A stretch of 64,000 nucleotides of DNA from Silene latifolia (lineage: Eukaryota > Streptophyta > Magnoliopsida > Caryophyllales > Caryophyllaceae): assembly GCF_048544455.1 (NCBI RefSeq), contig NC_133537.1, positions 15,313,541 to 15,377,540 of the forward strand, read 5' to 3'. Numbering within the stretch: position 1 is the stretch's first letter; each line of letters starts with the position of its first letter. Position numbers and translations under genes: made by a program. Below, piece by piece: positions 1 through 13,410 of the stretch. The notes below the pieces were generated by a model. The model saw nothing but the letters and a program-made list of their open reading frames with translations, made no database searches and was not told where the DNA came from.

Positions 1-3000
1 TTGGGTAGAGGTCACTATATAAATGCTTTACTTGTTAAATTATTTACAAGTATTATTATAATGACAAATGTTTTTTTTGTTTTCCACTATTCCATTATCA
101 TATTGTTCTATTTCTTTACCACAATTCATATACGATATGATTCCAATTTTTATTCAAATCTCCATTAAAACATCGTAACTAAAGACAAAATTTGAATTTT
201 TCTTCTAAAAAATCTCGTATTATCCATTGTAAGGATCTCTTGTGAAGAGTATAGATGAAAGTTATTCGTGATCAAAAGAGTTTTTGATTCTTGACTAACA
301 TATCTACTTACAATGAATTGTTTCTCATATGCTTAATTGAGTTAAGTACTTTGAAACGTTAAATCATTTTGGTAACTAGATTTGTTGGAAATCAAAATTG
401 ACCAAAATACCGCAACCACTTCAATGAAAGTTTTAAGACTAAACGAATAAATTGAAGAGTAGTCTTCATGAATTTCAATTTTGCTTCTCTTAGCAAAGAC
501 TCATTGAAATGAGTGGGAACATTCTCTTAAACCGTTAAGAAAAGGGTGAGGTTTAAAGAAGTAAAATTAGAATGGAATTGATACAAGGTTATGTTAAAAG
601 TAAAGTTATTGAGAATAACGAAACTAAACCTATCAATCCCGACCGATAAAGTTTCCACTGTCTTAAATGTTGGACACTAGAAAGGAAACTACCCCAAATT
701 ATTGAAGAATCAACAAGTTAGTTGTGGGACATCTAATGTGACCTTCTTCTTTAAATATTTATTTGATTAACATAAATTTTGCTAGTACTACTTCGTCAAT
801 ATTAGAAACCAGTGGAGGTTTTCATCATTGTATTTGATACATAGGATGATTAGAATATGACGACTAGCAACAATGATGTTGAGAGATAAAGTCATTGTGT
901 ACTCAATCTAACTTGTTAAGATACAAAAGAGGTTTCACTTTTGTGACCCTATACACCGTGATTTGATGTATGGCTAGCCCATTATCAAGGTGAATATATT
1001 CTAAACCAAACTAGAATGATATATCATGTAGATGATGCAAGACTCAAATTGGTATCCCAAGATTAAACCTTAAATTCTGGAATGATGAACGCAAAGAGTT
1101 ATCGAGTACTCTTGAAACCATTAGATCTTATGGTATATGCGTATCTTGTATTCAAAGCAAGATGTCTCGTGCCTTTTGGTTGAAAAGGAGATCGAGGTTG
1201 TAAATCATTGATCCAAAATAGGTTGATCATTTTCTTTTACCAACGATTTAAGTTGACGTTAATATGTTCACTTAATAAGGTAAATAGAGAAATCTTTGAA
1301 GAAGTTCAAAGAGTTCAAAGAATCACGATCTAGTCGTGATGGGATTATCGAAGTGAAGACTTTGATATAAGCCAAATGAATGTGATATAGTATCACAAGT
1401 TAATCTCTCTTAACACACATTATGGGATAATGTGTGGTTGGATAAGAATTCTAACGCTATTCGATATGGTTTAGACTTCAATCAAGTTACTTTGAGTTAC
1501 TTGATCCTTTTGGGGATTTTATCATTTTGTCTGAATTATTTTTCCAACTAAATCGAAATGGTAGGGTACCATGTTTGTAAGCTTACACAATGAAACAAAT
1601 GCTCATTTTTCCCTTTTAATTATCACGAGTACAACGCGTTTGTGGCTGGTGAAGCTGTCTTCCAAAAATACAAGTTTATTTCTAGAAGACAGAGTGGGAG
1701 AAAATATTCAAGAGCCACAAATTGTATTGTGCCAAAGAATGTTATGTCGCAAGAAACTGGTCTTTCTTGGTTACATGAGACGTTTTGTGTAAAACGTTGT
1801 TTCTTCAAAACCTAAGAGGTTAAAATCATCACTTGTTGAAGATGATGAATTAGTGTTACTTTTAGGAAGTAAATAGATTGTAACTTACAAAGAAATCGTT
1901 TGATTCAAGTTGATTACTTCTAGAAAGTAATGGACATATGACTTACATGAGAAAGTTTAAGTCACAACTCAATACTTACATGAGAATGTTTAAGTCACAA
2001 CTCAATACAAGGCTTAGAGCCATGAAAATCCGAAATAAAAGGCTTGATTAGTGTCAAAGGGTTTTGCACTAATAAAGAGAGATTTCAAAGCTTGATTGGT
2101 TGCAAAGGGTTTTGCACTAGTTGAAATGCTTAAGTCTATTTGGATCTTCTTAGGGATTGTGTTTCATTATGATGATATACATATAGCGAGTGAATCTAAA
2201 ACCCACTTCTTCAATTAGAAGGAATGTATTCAATACATGTCTTGGTTTTTTGAAGATTCTTGTAATCCTAAGATAATGTGAAACTTAAGAGAGGGTCTTA
2301 AGTAGGACATCAATGAGTTGGAATCAATGTTTTGATCATGTTATAAAACTTTTCTCGATAAGTCGAGAAGTTGTGTTTATACATGGAGTTTAGTGGGAGT
2401 TACGGAAATTTTAATTAGTCTTATATGTGGATGACATATTGATCATTGGGAATGATTTAAGACTTGGAGAAATATAATACATCTTAATATCCAGATTTAT
2501 GGAGATAAATCCACATGATATTTGCGTCAAATAAGAAGTCTTATGTTGATAAGATTCATGACTAGTTCAATCAAGTTGAACATATTTGATTGATTCCATT
2601 TGCTTCCGCTGCCAAATCAATTAAATAGGAAATGATGTATAACACTTCATATACTTTGAGTATCATGAATTGTTTCAAAATCGAATTTAAGTAATAATTA
2701 CCAAGTAGCCATATTGATTACCCTTAAGTGCTTGCAGAAGCATTAAGGATATAATGCAAAGTGTTTTTGATGCAATTTTGTGTAAGGGTGTTACTAAGTG
2801 ACAATTGACAATTGAGATTGTGCATGGTTTCCGACAAAACCATAATCAAAACACATTAGGATGGTTAAGATACCGTTGTGGCTATGTTATTTAAGAAATA
2901 GATTTTCTAGAATCGTTCTAGGCAATAAAGAACAATGAGAAATATTTACAACGGAAATTGAGTACACTTGCAATCATGGGATGTGCAAGAAGGATGAGTC

Positions 3001-4042
3001 CCGTACACTGTGAAAACAGTGGGAGCTATTCTAAGGCTCGAAGGCCTATGTCTTGATTAGATCTCGACACGTACTCAGAAAGTTTTGTAATGCAAATGTA
3101 TATATTACAAAAGAAAACGAGTATGTAGTAAGGTTGAGTTAGGTACAAGAAGTTGATAAAACCTACTAACCAAAGCCTTTTCATAAGCTTAACATGATGA
3201 GTCATGTCATTTCAATTGGATTGAGATTAATAACTACATAAAATATCAAATTAGATTATAGAATATGAAATAGTAATCAGGTATTGACTATTCATATGTG
3301 ATAATCACATTTGTCGTTCGAGTTTTTAAGCTGAAAAACTCCTTTTATACTTTGTTACATCCAAACGGGTTGTAGAGACAACATTGAACCCCGTTAAAGT
3401 GAACCCGGATTAACATGGTATTCGCCCATAGTCACTTGTATGAGGTGACGTCTCGAAGTGACTAGAGTGTGATGCGATTGATGGCAAGTTCAAGTGCCAT
3501 GGAGTCATGTGAGATGACTAGTCGATCACATAGACAGACTGTTAAGAACACTTTGTCGGGCTAATGATCGCTTATAGAGTTCTGGCAAATTTATATAGCC
3601 TGGTCGTGGCGAGAGCTGCTATAGTATTCTAATGAGTCGATTCTTTTGACTAAAGACTGTTCACCTAAGGTGGCACAGTTTCAGATTAACTTTGATTTGT
3701 GTTACTACGACCTTCGTAAATGGGGTCAAATGGGCATATTTTGGGTTATGATGGTTGTGGCTAGTCGAAGGGAATAGTGCGATAGGAATTGTCCACCCCC
3801 TTGTCAGGGTTAAAACAATATCTCAGGGCCACTCGAGGAGTAATGAACTTGAAATGCGTTGCCACGCTCGGAAGGTATCTATGGTAGATAATTCCGGTCA
3901 ATCAGTTATTCTCCAGATCGAGGAAACCACTCTCGATATGATCACTTGCAAGTACGACCTGAAAGACACCTTGCATTGAGTGGGAGATAGTAATAGGACA
4001 AGAGAATTGGTGACGCACACTTGTCGAGGATAAGTGGGAAAT
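1..4042 (+). pseudogene. Degenerate Ty1/copia retrotransposon, internal region
   Basis: This is a decayed copia polyprotein with no long open frame; the element begins before the window. Remnants occur in canonical order. A gag zinc-knuckle relic lies near 659-693. A GAG-pre-integrase Cys motif lies near 1120-1200 (SYGICVSCIQSKM in one frame). Integrase remnants lie at about 1400-1780. The reverse transcriptase catalytic motif LYVDDILIIGND is readable at 2421-2456. RNase H traces lie near 2900-3100, followed by about 900 bp of noncoding sequence and a purine tract (GTGGGAAAT, 4034-4042) before the LTR. The integrase-before-RT order is diagnostic of Ty1/copia. The RT wording resembles Angela/Tork lineages, but I would not insist on the lineage. 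Many frameshifts and stops make it non-functional. Confidence 0.8.
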
Positions 4043-5314
4043 TGTTGGAATATGTGTCCTCCGACAATAATGCGATCACAACTGTTGATCATGATGATCA
4101 CATGTTTAAATCGCATTTTAAGAATACATGTGGGATGTAATATTTTATAGTCAATTGGTCCACACATATCGGTAATGATTGGCTGTCTAGAGTTTGACAT
4201 TACTGTCGTGCGACGGTGGTGATCAGTTGATCCCCTTAGGTCATACCTATAGGGAAATACTCTTAATTGATTATTTAATTAATCGTATGCGCCGATACGA
4301 GTTAACTAAATTGCTTAAAATTGACGGATGATTTTGTGAGTAAAATTAACGTGTCTTATTGTAATTCGATTAAATTAGATACGGTCTAAGTGATGGAATT
4401 GTTTTATTGCTTAGATAAAATTATTGTTTACGAAACAATTGAAATTGAATGAATAATTTATTATTATAAATACAAGACGTTGTAATTTATAATTTGATTA
4501 ACCGTTTTGGCACAAGTAATTACGAATTACGAGTCGATTTTGTATATGACATATTTTATGAGTATGTTGATTTGTAATATGCTAAAAATACATTACAATT
4601 TCACATGTCAAGTAACATGTCACATTTGACAAATGACAAAATAAAATGGACTACCCATTTTATTAAGAGTGCCGAAAATAGGAGGGTGTATTAGGTTTAT
4701 AATGTGTTTCTATATTTTTAGTGGAAAACACAATCATATCCTAGTCTCCTAGCCTTGCATGCCTAGTTGTTTCTTGGGAAGAAAATTGGCCTCATGCATT
4801 GGCCATCTTCCCTCCTCCAACCGGTTTTGCCATAGTGAAATGATAGAGTTTTTTATCTATCATTTCATTATTCATTCATCACACACATTTTTTCTAGTGT
4901 AAGAAAATTAACTCTCCATCTTGTGAAAAGTCTTAGAGAAAAATAAACCTCACAAAATCTTTCCTCTTGAACCGATTTTTCAAGAGTATAAAATTAATTT
5001 TGTGTCATATTTTAAATAAGACTAATCCTAATACTAGATCATATTATTTTAGTCTTTAAGAGTATTCCTTAGGTATTCACTTTTGGGAGAGATTCTATAC
5101 TTGAATCTTTTTTCATCCATTATTTGGAATGCTCAAGAACTAACAAGAAGGAGATCTTGTTGGTGCCCATAAAGCCAAAATCACATAGTAAGGAACATGA
5201 TTTCTTCTTTACTTCTATTTATGTTTGCATGCATAAGATCTAATTTAATTTTATAACTAAATTAAATTGTAACATATAAGAATATGTTGTATAATGAGAT
5301 ATAGATTTCTAACA
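4043..5314 (+). repeat. 3' LTR of the degenerate copia element
   Basis: The LTR begins TGTTGGAATATGTGTCC directly after the polypurine tract and ends in TTTCTAACA, giving TG...CA termini and a length of 1272 bp. Directly after it the sequence switches to Ty3/gypsy integrase code, so the copia element was inserted inside an older gypsy element. The matching 5' LTR and the second copy of the expected 5-bp target duplication (AAAAG at 5315-5319 here) lie upstream of the window. Confidence 0.8.
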
Positions 5315-5942
5315 AAAAGACCCAGGCATTTTGTCAAGAATGAAATATCAGCCTGGTAACATCCACCCTTAGATAATCCAAAAGCTAATGGCCAGGCTGA
5401 ATCCAGTAACAAGGTAGTCATAAGCTGCCTAAAGAATAAACTAAAAAGAAGACGAGGCACATGGGCTGAAGAACTTCCATTAGTACTATGGGCAGACAGG
5501 ACAACTCCAAAGACATCAACAGACCAAACACATTATTCTTTGGTGTATGGCTGTGAAGCTGTCCTGCAGAAGTCCGGGTGCCAACATCAAGATATAACCT
5601 GAACAATGTTGAAGCAAACAAAGACCTGATGCAAGATAACCTGGTCTTGACAGAAGAGCTAAGAGACTGCCAAAATCAGGATGGCAGCATACCAGCAAGC
5701 AGTAGCCAGAACTTACAATAAAAATGTTAAAATTAGAGTCTTCATGGAAGGAGATCTCGTCCTACGAAAAGTTTCTTCAAACAAAAAAAAGAAAAATCAG
5801 CAGGCAAGCTTGCCCCACATGGGAAGGCCCCTACTTAATTGATTCAATCGTTGGACAAGGAGCATACAGGCTCCAAACATTAGAAGGAGAAATGATCCCA
5901 AGATCTTGGAATGTAACTCATTTAATATTATTCCATGTATAA
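5315..5942 (+). pseudogene. Ty3/gypsy Tat-lineage integrase, C-terminal fragment
   Basis: Conceptual translation across two or more frames gives the end of a plant Ty3/gypsy integrase. It includes NPKANGQAESS near 5375, LVLWADRTTPKTSTDQT near 5490, and a last open piece (5724-5942) with PTWEGPYLIDSIVGQGAYRL and RSWNVTHL. The NGQAE-type segment holds the catalytic glutamate of the D,D-35-E core. The PTWEGPY..GAYRL..G..IPRSWN pattern is typical of the Tat (Retand/Ogre/Tat4) group and there is no chromodomain. The 5' part of the gene is missing because the copia element interrupts it at 5314. At least one frameshift occurs near 5760-5790. Confidence 0.8.
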
Positions 5943-6813
5943 AGCCGATATCAGGCCATAATCAGGTACAAAATCATATCCTTACTATCAGTAATTCAAC
6001 CTGATGTGCTATCTGAAAAATTACGTGTTTCATATGTTCTATGTGCAATCCATGTCTATATATTTAACTAACTCAACTCCTCTTATTTCTTGAATCCTGA
6101 ACAATTATACATGATAAATGTTTATATGCATAAATATTCAGGATTGAGGGCTACTCTACTATATGTCAAAATCTGAAACAAAACTTTGCACTTAATTGTG
6201 CCTAACGAATTGGTAACCATCACCGGATACAGTAAATGTCAGGACCAATCAGGCATGAAATAATTGCCTGGCCTGACTAGGTTTACTGCACATGTTTACA
6301 AACGGCTGGATGCAGCAAGACGGTGGAAGGGTGTGCCATCCCAACCATTAGTCTAAAAACCCCTCCTGTCAGACCGAGTACCAAGCCCTCCAGTAAGGCA
6401 GGGGACATAAGCCTTCCTGTCAGGCCGGTTTTCCCACCCCTTCAACCACTATGGCCAAAACCATACTTGGTTGAATTACTCACGACAGTTCAAATGACAG
6501 GACAAGATCAAAAAATATTTCACAGGTTAACAAAATAGAAATCTTGACAAGTCCGCAGGATTGGAAAAACAGAGTTCACAGGTTCAAAGAAATTTTAAAA
6601 GCAAACTAAATGTCAAGGAAATAAGCAAAATCAGCCAAGGAAGGCCATTACAATCATACTAATAAAGCCCTTACCCCCGGGGGCAAAGGCACCAAAATAT
6701 TCATAAAGGCCAGGGATAGTCTCCCTGACCTAAACAGAGACAGAAAAAATAAAATTGTTTGTCCAGGGACATCCCCCCTGGATGGGCCAAATACCAACAA
6801 AGAAAAAATCAAA
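5943..6813 (+). other. Tat-element 3' noncoding region after pol
   Basis: This stretch between the end of pol and the antisense ORF has no supported coding sequence. It contains repeated CAGGCC/GGCCTG-like words. Tat elements are known to carry a long region between pol and the 3' LTR, and this fits that place. Confidence 0.5.
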
Positions 6814-8884
6814 TTACTGCTTCTCCTTAGAAACAGCATTAGCACTCCCACTCTTAGCTGGATCAGCATCAACATCCTGCTCCCCTGGAGAATCAACCTC
6901 CTGTTCATTTCCCATGTTATGCAGGTCAGGATACTTTGAAGCAGCAAAAGCCATCTCAGCTTCAGGGTTCCAATTTGCCCTGGCCTCAACAGGCTCCGAC
7001 ATAGCAGCTACCTTCCCCTTAATATAAAAATAAAGGGAGGCATCATCAAGCTTAAACTCCAAATCATCCCTCTTTTGAGTAAGCTCTTCATTTCTGTCCA
7101 AAGCCTCCTGCAAGAGCTGTTTATTTGAATCTGTCTCAGCCATAGCAGCATCCTTCTCAGGCTGCGCCCTCGCCAAGTCAGCAGCTTTAGCAGCCAGGTC
7201 AGCCCGTGCAAAGTCCAGTTCAGACTTCAGCTTATCATAATATGATCTCATCAGGTCAATCCTAACTACCAGAGAAGTAGCTTGATGAGCATTGTGGAGA
7301 CAGGCCGCGACACCCTGACCAAAAGCAAAAAGAATAATATGAATATTATGCCATAATAATAAAAACATCTAAACAAAATACACATATTACAAAATACACA
7401 TAATGATAAAAATAGCCTACCTCCCTCACAGCAGCCAAGGCACTTGCCAAAAGGCTGACAGAGTGGTCCACTAAAGCAACTGCCTGGGTAGCAGTCTCGA
7501 CAGGGTCAAGGGTGATCATGACATCTGACTTGGAAGCAGCATAATCCTTAATCTTCACCTTGGCAGCCTCCACATTATTCACCCTGGCTTTCACCTCCCT
7601 GACTGGGGCAGATATATCAACATCTTCAATTTTTCTCTTCTGGGCTGCTGAACTTGTTTCAGCAGAGGCAGTAGGAGCGGAAGAAACCTTGGAAGCATCA
7701 GGCAATTCAGTTAAATCAATAACAGGCTCAACATCTCCACTTCCCTGGGAGCCTTCCTCCTTGATCTTAGCCAACCTGGCTGAGAGGTCAGCCATACCAA
7801 ATCTGGCAAGGCGAGTAGATGACCTTATGGCTATAACACGAAACACTACATTAGCAGTATAGACTAAATATCACTGAAGAGCCAGAATAGGAAAAAAGGA
7901 GAAAATAAGATAGACTTACAGCCTGAAGTGGAAGCACTAACAGCCCTCGAAGGTTTAGGCACCCTGGCAGTACCATCAGCTTTCAAGCAGCGAGGAAGAT
8001 GGACAGCCCCGCAACAGAAAGACCAAGATCTCTCCAAAGGAGGAATAGCAAGGAAAGTAGAAATGTTTGCAGTAGGGTACTCAGTTTCAGTAACCCAGTC
8101 ATCAACTGCGCACACAAGAGATATGATTCAATATAATTTTATTTTTATACTAACAAATGAAACATGCAGGATATGAGAAGAGTTAAAATACTCACCAGCA
8201 ACACAAGCTTCATGGTTCAAATACGCCAGATCAGGAGCCACAGAATTGGTCCTAATAAACATGTACCCAGCAGCCCAATTCTTGTCATGGACACTGTCCA
8301 TATTGCTGAGAAGGGGAGTAGTAGAAGGCATGACCTTAAAACTTATACGGTCAGGGCTATTGGTTTTTACAGCGTAGCAGGCTTTCAGATCATCAAGAGA
8401 AAATGAAATATTATGCTTTTTGCAGAGATACTCAACAGAGCAGACCACTTTCCATACCATATGCATTAACTGATAAGAAGGGACACCGATTTCTTTAATA
8501 ACCTCCACCATGAAAGGAGAGAAATGAAGCTTATAACCTGCCTTGAAGGCCCAGTCATGAATACAGAACCAACCAGGACATGCCCAATCAGCCCTGATAG
8601 GAGAATCTTCAGGGATCTAAACTTCGGAATTAGCAGGAATGATTCCCTTATCTTTCAGCACCTTTTCAAATTCAGGCTTCAGGCGATTCGAGAGAGACTG
8701 GTCATCTTTCAAAGCCTTTGAACTTTGTGGGTTTGAAATGGAAATCACCATGAGAAATTGAAATCATCGCAAGAGGAGAATCATTCGTTTTATCAACCAC
8801 AGGAGGTTGAACAGCAAGAGATGAAGGAACGTTTTCAGAAGTAGTTTCTTCAGGGTTTTGAGCAGTTGGAGTTCCAGGAGCCAT
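6814..8884 (-). pseudogene. Spliced antisense ORF of the Tat element
   Basis: This minus-strand gene lies between pol and the 3' LTR and runs opposite to the element. I infer four exons with good GT-AG junctions that keep phase: 8884-8196, 8105-7920, 7830-7421 and 7314-6814. The first exon encodes a globular region (GYKLHFSPFMVEVIKEIGVPS, YAVKTNSPDRISF, NWAAGYMFIR). It resembles the putative gypsy-type transposon domain (Pfam PF04195-like) reported for antisense ORFs of Tat elements. The last exon encodes an Ala/Glu/Lys-rich coiled coil (KSELDFARADLAAKAADLAR and following) and an acidic tail ending SKEKQ. Damage in exon 1: a frameshift near 8700-8715 and a TAG at 8617-8619. The C-terminal two thirds are open. 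Function is not known. Extra antisense ORFs in this position are established for the Tat lineage; the domain match is my reading. Confidence 0.7.
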
Positions 8885-9255
8885 CGCCCTGGTAGATTTC
8901 TTTTTTGCGGCTATTATTGAGGGATTATTAAAAATTAAACGAAGACTAAAAACTGGGAATTAAGGAAGTTAAAGAAGAAAATTATTAGAAGAAGGCAAAG
9001 CAGATGTTTTAGTGAAGATTAACTTAATGAAGTAAGGGGGTATTTATAGTGGGTGAAACTAGGGTTTCTACCGCAACTGGATCGATAATCATTCAGGAAG
9101 TTGCAGTAAATACAACACGCGTCACAAACTGAACAAACTAGTTGTTACAGGAACTGACTAGCTACAATTTAACCGTTGAATAGTTTTCCAGAAACTAAAG
9201 TTATCTCCTTATTTTTTTGTCCTGACACATCGAAAATAAGGAGATAAGGGGCAAT
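8885..9255. other. Leader of the antisense ORF and polypurine tract of the Tat element
   Basis: No coding sequence is seen. The 5' part is the leader and promoter of the minus-strand ORF. The last bases (about 9228-9255, AGGAGATAAGGGGCAAT) are purine-rich and sit directly before the LTR, as expected of the plus-strand priming tract. Confidence 0.55.
9041..9050 (-). promoter_or_regulatory. TATA box of the antisense ORF
   Basis: On the minus strand the sequence reads ACTATAAATA, a good plant TATA box about 160 nt upstream of the ATG at 8884. It is the only such box seen between that ATG and the LTR, so the antisense ORF probably has its own promoter rather than relying on the LTR. Confidence 0.5.
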
Positions 9256-9890
9256 TGTTGGGCCTGGAAATCCGCAGATACCCCTGATCAGTATCTTGCT
9301 TTGAACTAACTGACAGGATGTCAGGATGTCAGGGTATCAGGACACATGAAGATAGGCGCCATGCCATGGAGAGGACAACGGTCAAAATATCATAACGATA
9401 TCAGACCAGGAGATCATATTATAAGAAGATTACGCGCACAACATTAAATGGGAAGATTCACAATTAAAGCAGTAATTAAGGGCGTAATAATGGATATTAT
9501 TACGGGTAATTAATACGGAATATTCAGCATTTATGAGGAGATTTACCAGCCGTTCAGCATATGATTATATAAGGAGCATTTGGAAATCATTTGGAAGATA
9601 TATACAAGACGAATTCTAGAAAACGACATTCTTATACAACTCTTAAGATAATTACGTCCCATTGTGCAAAATACTCAATATAATAGTGAAATCTTCTCCT
9701 GGCTTGGTGCCCGTGGTTTTTTCCCATTTAAGGGTTTTCCACGTACAAAATTCTTTGTCTTATTATTGTTCTTTTTATTGTACTTCTACTTTTGCATTTC
9801 GCCCTGACGACCTGATTTACAGACTAACCAGAGCTAGTTAACCCTACCTAAATCTACCCTGACCTGATTTTTCCTTGCGCAAAATCCACA
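9256..9890 (+). repeat. 3' LTR of the Tat-type element
   Basis: The LTR begins TGTTGGGCCTGG right after the purine tract. It contains a TATA-like GATTATATAAGG near 9564. It ends near 9890 (CCACA), but the exact 3' edge is uncertain because the 5' LTR is not in the window for comparison. Confidence 0.6.
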
Positions 9891-10149
9891 CAAAACACAA
9901 CTATAAACTATTCACTGGGACAAAGCGAGTAATACTTTATGATGCTCGTTGGTACTGCTTTTATCATTTTGTACTAAACGGAGCAAAAATCGAGTAAACT
10001 AAGGCCTTGTTCTTTCTGGCTTTTTAGAGCTGAACTGAATTGAATGGAGCTGAAATGAAATGAATAAAGTTGAGCTGAACTGAACTAAATTGAACTGAAC
10101 TGAACTGAATAGAGCTGAACTGAACTAAGCTGATTGGAGATGAACTGAA

Positions 10150-10490
<341 letters not shown>

Positions 10491-11695
10491 TACTAATTTG
10501 ACTTATTAGCTAGACAGCCACCACGAACCATGAATCACCATCAATCCTAATTAGGTGCAAGAACGGAGCACCGATTTGCTAGATTGTTGTTCGAAGCCTA
10601 GCTCGTGTATCATCCTTATTCGAGAGATTTGGTAGCCACCACGAACCACCATCAATCCTAATTTAATTAATTAAATAAATAAAAATCAACAAACCCTAAT
10701 TTCATTTTTAACAAACAAACAAAATTTGATTGATTAATTAAAAATCAACAAATAATATTAATAATTGATAAATAAATAAATTACTTTAGAGATATCCATA
10801 TTTTAAGTCATTTGAGCGATTAGATTAAGTTTTAGGAACATTTTTGATTTAAGAGTTCATTTGGTCCAATTTTGGGTGAAAAGGGTACAAAATGGAACAT
10901 TTATGAAAAAGTATATGTGAAATTGCAAAGTTCGTATATGAAAAAAAATTACGTACTAATAATAAAATAATATATAATATTAACAATAGTAATATTATTA
11001 AGAATAGTAATATAAAATATTAAAATTAATAGTAATAATGTTATTAATAATATTATTATTAAATAATATTACTCAATATTAATAATAATATTACTAATTA
11101 TATTATTACCAATATTATTGATTTTAATGATCATAATATTTATTATAATAATAATAATGAGGATGACTAATTAATAATAAATCTATAATAATATTAATAA
11201 TAATATTAATAAATAAATTAAAAATAATAATATTAATAAATAAATAATATTATGGGTAAATTGATAACTTATACCTTACATAATTCACTTTTTCAAATCT
11301 TACACCTAAGATAATTTTCTTTCAAAACTTATACCTTAAATCCTCATTTCTTTCATACTCTATACTAAATCTCTAGAAATGACTATTTTTCCCCTACTAA
11401 TTACCCATCCCACCCTTTTCCCTACCATATTAGTTTAGCCCCATCACATTAGCCCATTAAGCCGCCAAATGTACCACACAAACTCTATCAGTACTAAAAA
11501 AAATTGTAAACCTCTTTTGCCTTCTACTCTAACACAGAGACCACCAAGTATTTGTGATTTCATTATTGATTATTAATTAATTGATTATTAAATTTTTATT
11601 TGTATTTTTTTTATAGCTCATACATGGTCTACCTGACTACATTTGGTGATTATTACCACAAACTCATAGCCCCAACACCCACCACTGTCACAACC

Positions 11696-11915
11696 TGTAG
11701 AAATGTAGAAGACAATAGATTTGAGAGAATTTGTGTGTTTTTGTGTGTCATTCACCGTCAAAGAGTTTACAATATATACTCTCATGCTATCTAGAAAATA
11801 GGAAACAAATTAACTACTTCCTAAAAATACTAGGCTAAATATGTGCTAGTCAAAGATACATAAGACACAATATTCGGTTTCCTATTTACATGATAACCGA
11901 ATATTTACGCTAACA
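11696..11915 (-). repeat. 3' LTR of the Ale-like copia element
   Basis: On the minus strand it begins TGTTAGCGTAAATATTCGG and ends in CATTTCTACA. Taking the left edge at 11696 gives both a proper CA end and a target duplication matching that after 14550. Confidence 0.85.
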
Positions 11916-11922
11916 CCCCCCA

Positions 11923-12399
11923 TCAAGTTGGAGCATGGGGATCCGAAATGCCCAACTTGGCCAATAATTTCAAAAACTGAGGACGCCTAAGAGCTTTTGT
12001 AAGAATGTCAGCGAGCTGAGCGGTGGTGTTAATATAGCAAGGTAAAATAGTGCCGCGTAAGATTTCATTGCGAACGAAATGGCAGTCAATCTCGATATAT
12101 TTTGTTCGCTCATGAAAGACGGGATTATTTGAAATATGCAACGCCGCTTGACTATCGCAATGTAAGGTGACAGCCTTGGAATGCTCAAAACCCAAACTCC
12201 GAAGCAAACCTTTTAACCAGAGAATTTCACATGTAGCGGAAGCCATAGCACGGTATTCTGACTCAGCAGAAGATCGAGACATAGTAGCTTGCTTCTTAGT
12301 TTTCCAGGAAATTGGCGACCCACCAAGAAAGACAAAATACGCGGTCAATGAACGGCGAGTTATGGGACATCCGCCGTAGTCAACATCACAATAGGCTTC
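11923..12399 (-). pseudogene. Copia RNase H fragment
   Basis: This encodes the C-terminal RNase H domain of the Ale-like polyprotein. Visible motifs are YCDVDYGGCPITRRSL (a degenerate D-A-D-W type core), SWKTKKQATMSRSSAESEYRAM with the catalytic-type glutamate, and the end TAQLADILTKAL. A TAA codon at 12398-12400 cuts it from the RT frame upstream. The position is that of a Q codon in related proteins, so this looks like a single C-to-T change. Confidence 0.85.
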
Positions 12400-13407
12400 T
12401 TACGTCAAAGAATCATTAACCCGTAACATAATACCTTGACCCGGATTTCCTTTTAAATACCGAACCACACGAATCAAAGCATCCCAATGAGCTTGCGAGG
12501 GAGACTTCATGAATTGAGATAATATATGAACGGAATAACTTAGCTCGGGACGAGTGAGCGTAAGATAAATCAACTTTCCTACTAGCCGACGATATTTAGA
12601 TGGATCCGAAAATAAAGGTTGCAAGGAAAGGGCGAACTTGTGATTTTCTTCAATGGGAACAGTAGTGGGTTTAGCACCAAGATGACCCCTCTCAGCTAAA
12701 ATGTCAAGTGTATATTTTCGGTGGCAAAGAAAAATTCCACTCGAGTTTCGTGCAACTTCCAGGCCCAAAAAATACTTGAGTTTTCCCAAGTCCTTCATAC
12801 GAAAACAAGAACTCAAATAATCTTTAAATTTAGTGATAGCAACGCTATTGTTTCCGGCGATCACCAAATCATCAACATAAACAAGAATATTTATATCAAC
12901 ATCATCTTTGCGATAAATAAACAATGAATGATCGGAGGGACTGTGAGAAAAACCGTAAGAGCATAGAGCAGTGGCAAGCTTAACATACCAGCACCTCGGA
13001 GATTGACGGAGCCCATATAAAGACTTATGGAGACGACATACCTTACCACGATGCCCATGATCAAAACCGGGAGGAAGTCGCATATAAACTTCCTCGGACA
13101 GATCCCCGTGAAGAAAAGCATTTTGCACGTCCATCTGGTGCAACTCCCAATTATTTATTGCTGCCAAAGTAAGAAATGTTCGGACCGTGACCATTTTTAC
13201 TGTAGGAGCGAACGTCTCACCAAAGTCGACACCTTCTTCTTGATGGTTTCCAAAAACAACCAATCTCGCCTTATATCTTTCGATCGATCCATCAGACTTG
13301 CGCTTAATTTTATATACCCACATCGATCCTATAGCCTTTTTATCAATAGGCAAATCGACCACGGACCAAGTGCGGTTGGCCTCAAGAGCGTCAATTTCTT
13401 CCTCCAT
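12400..13407 (-). pseudogene. Copia reverse transcriptase fragment
   Basis: An open stretch of 335 codons covers most of the RT domain. Motifs in order: WVYKIKRKSDGSIERYKARLV, MDVQNAFLHGDL with a catalytic aspartate, SLYGLRQSPRCWY, ILVYVDDLVIAGNN with the YVDD catalytic pair, and DLGKLKYFLGLEV. It is bounded by a TGA at 13408-13410 upstream (a tryptophan codon in relatives) and TAA at 12398-12400. Apart from those stops the frame is long and intact, in keeping with the low LTR divergence. Confidence 0.9.
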
Positions 13408-13410
13408 AGC

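Noticed and set aside
1571-1792. Short open frame in the copia interior
   Set aside because: It is a chance frame; the neighbouring frame holds the integrase relic and the whole interior is decayed.
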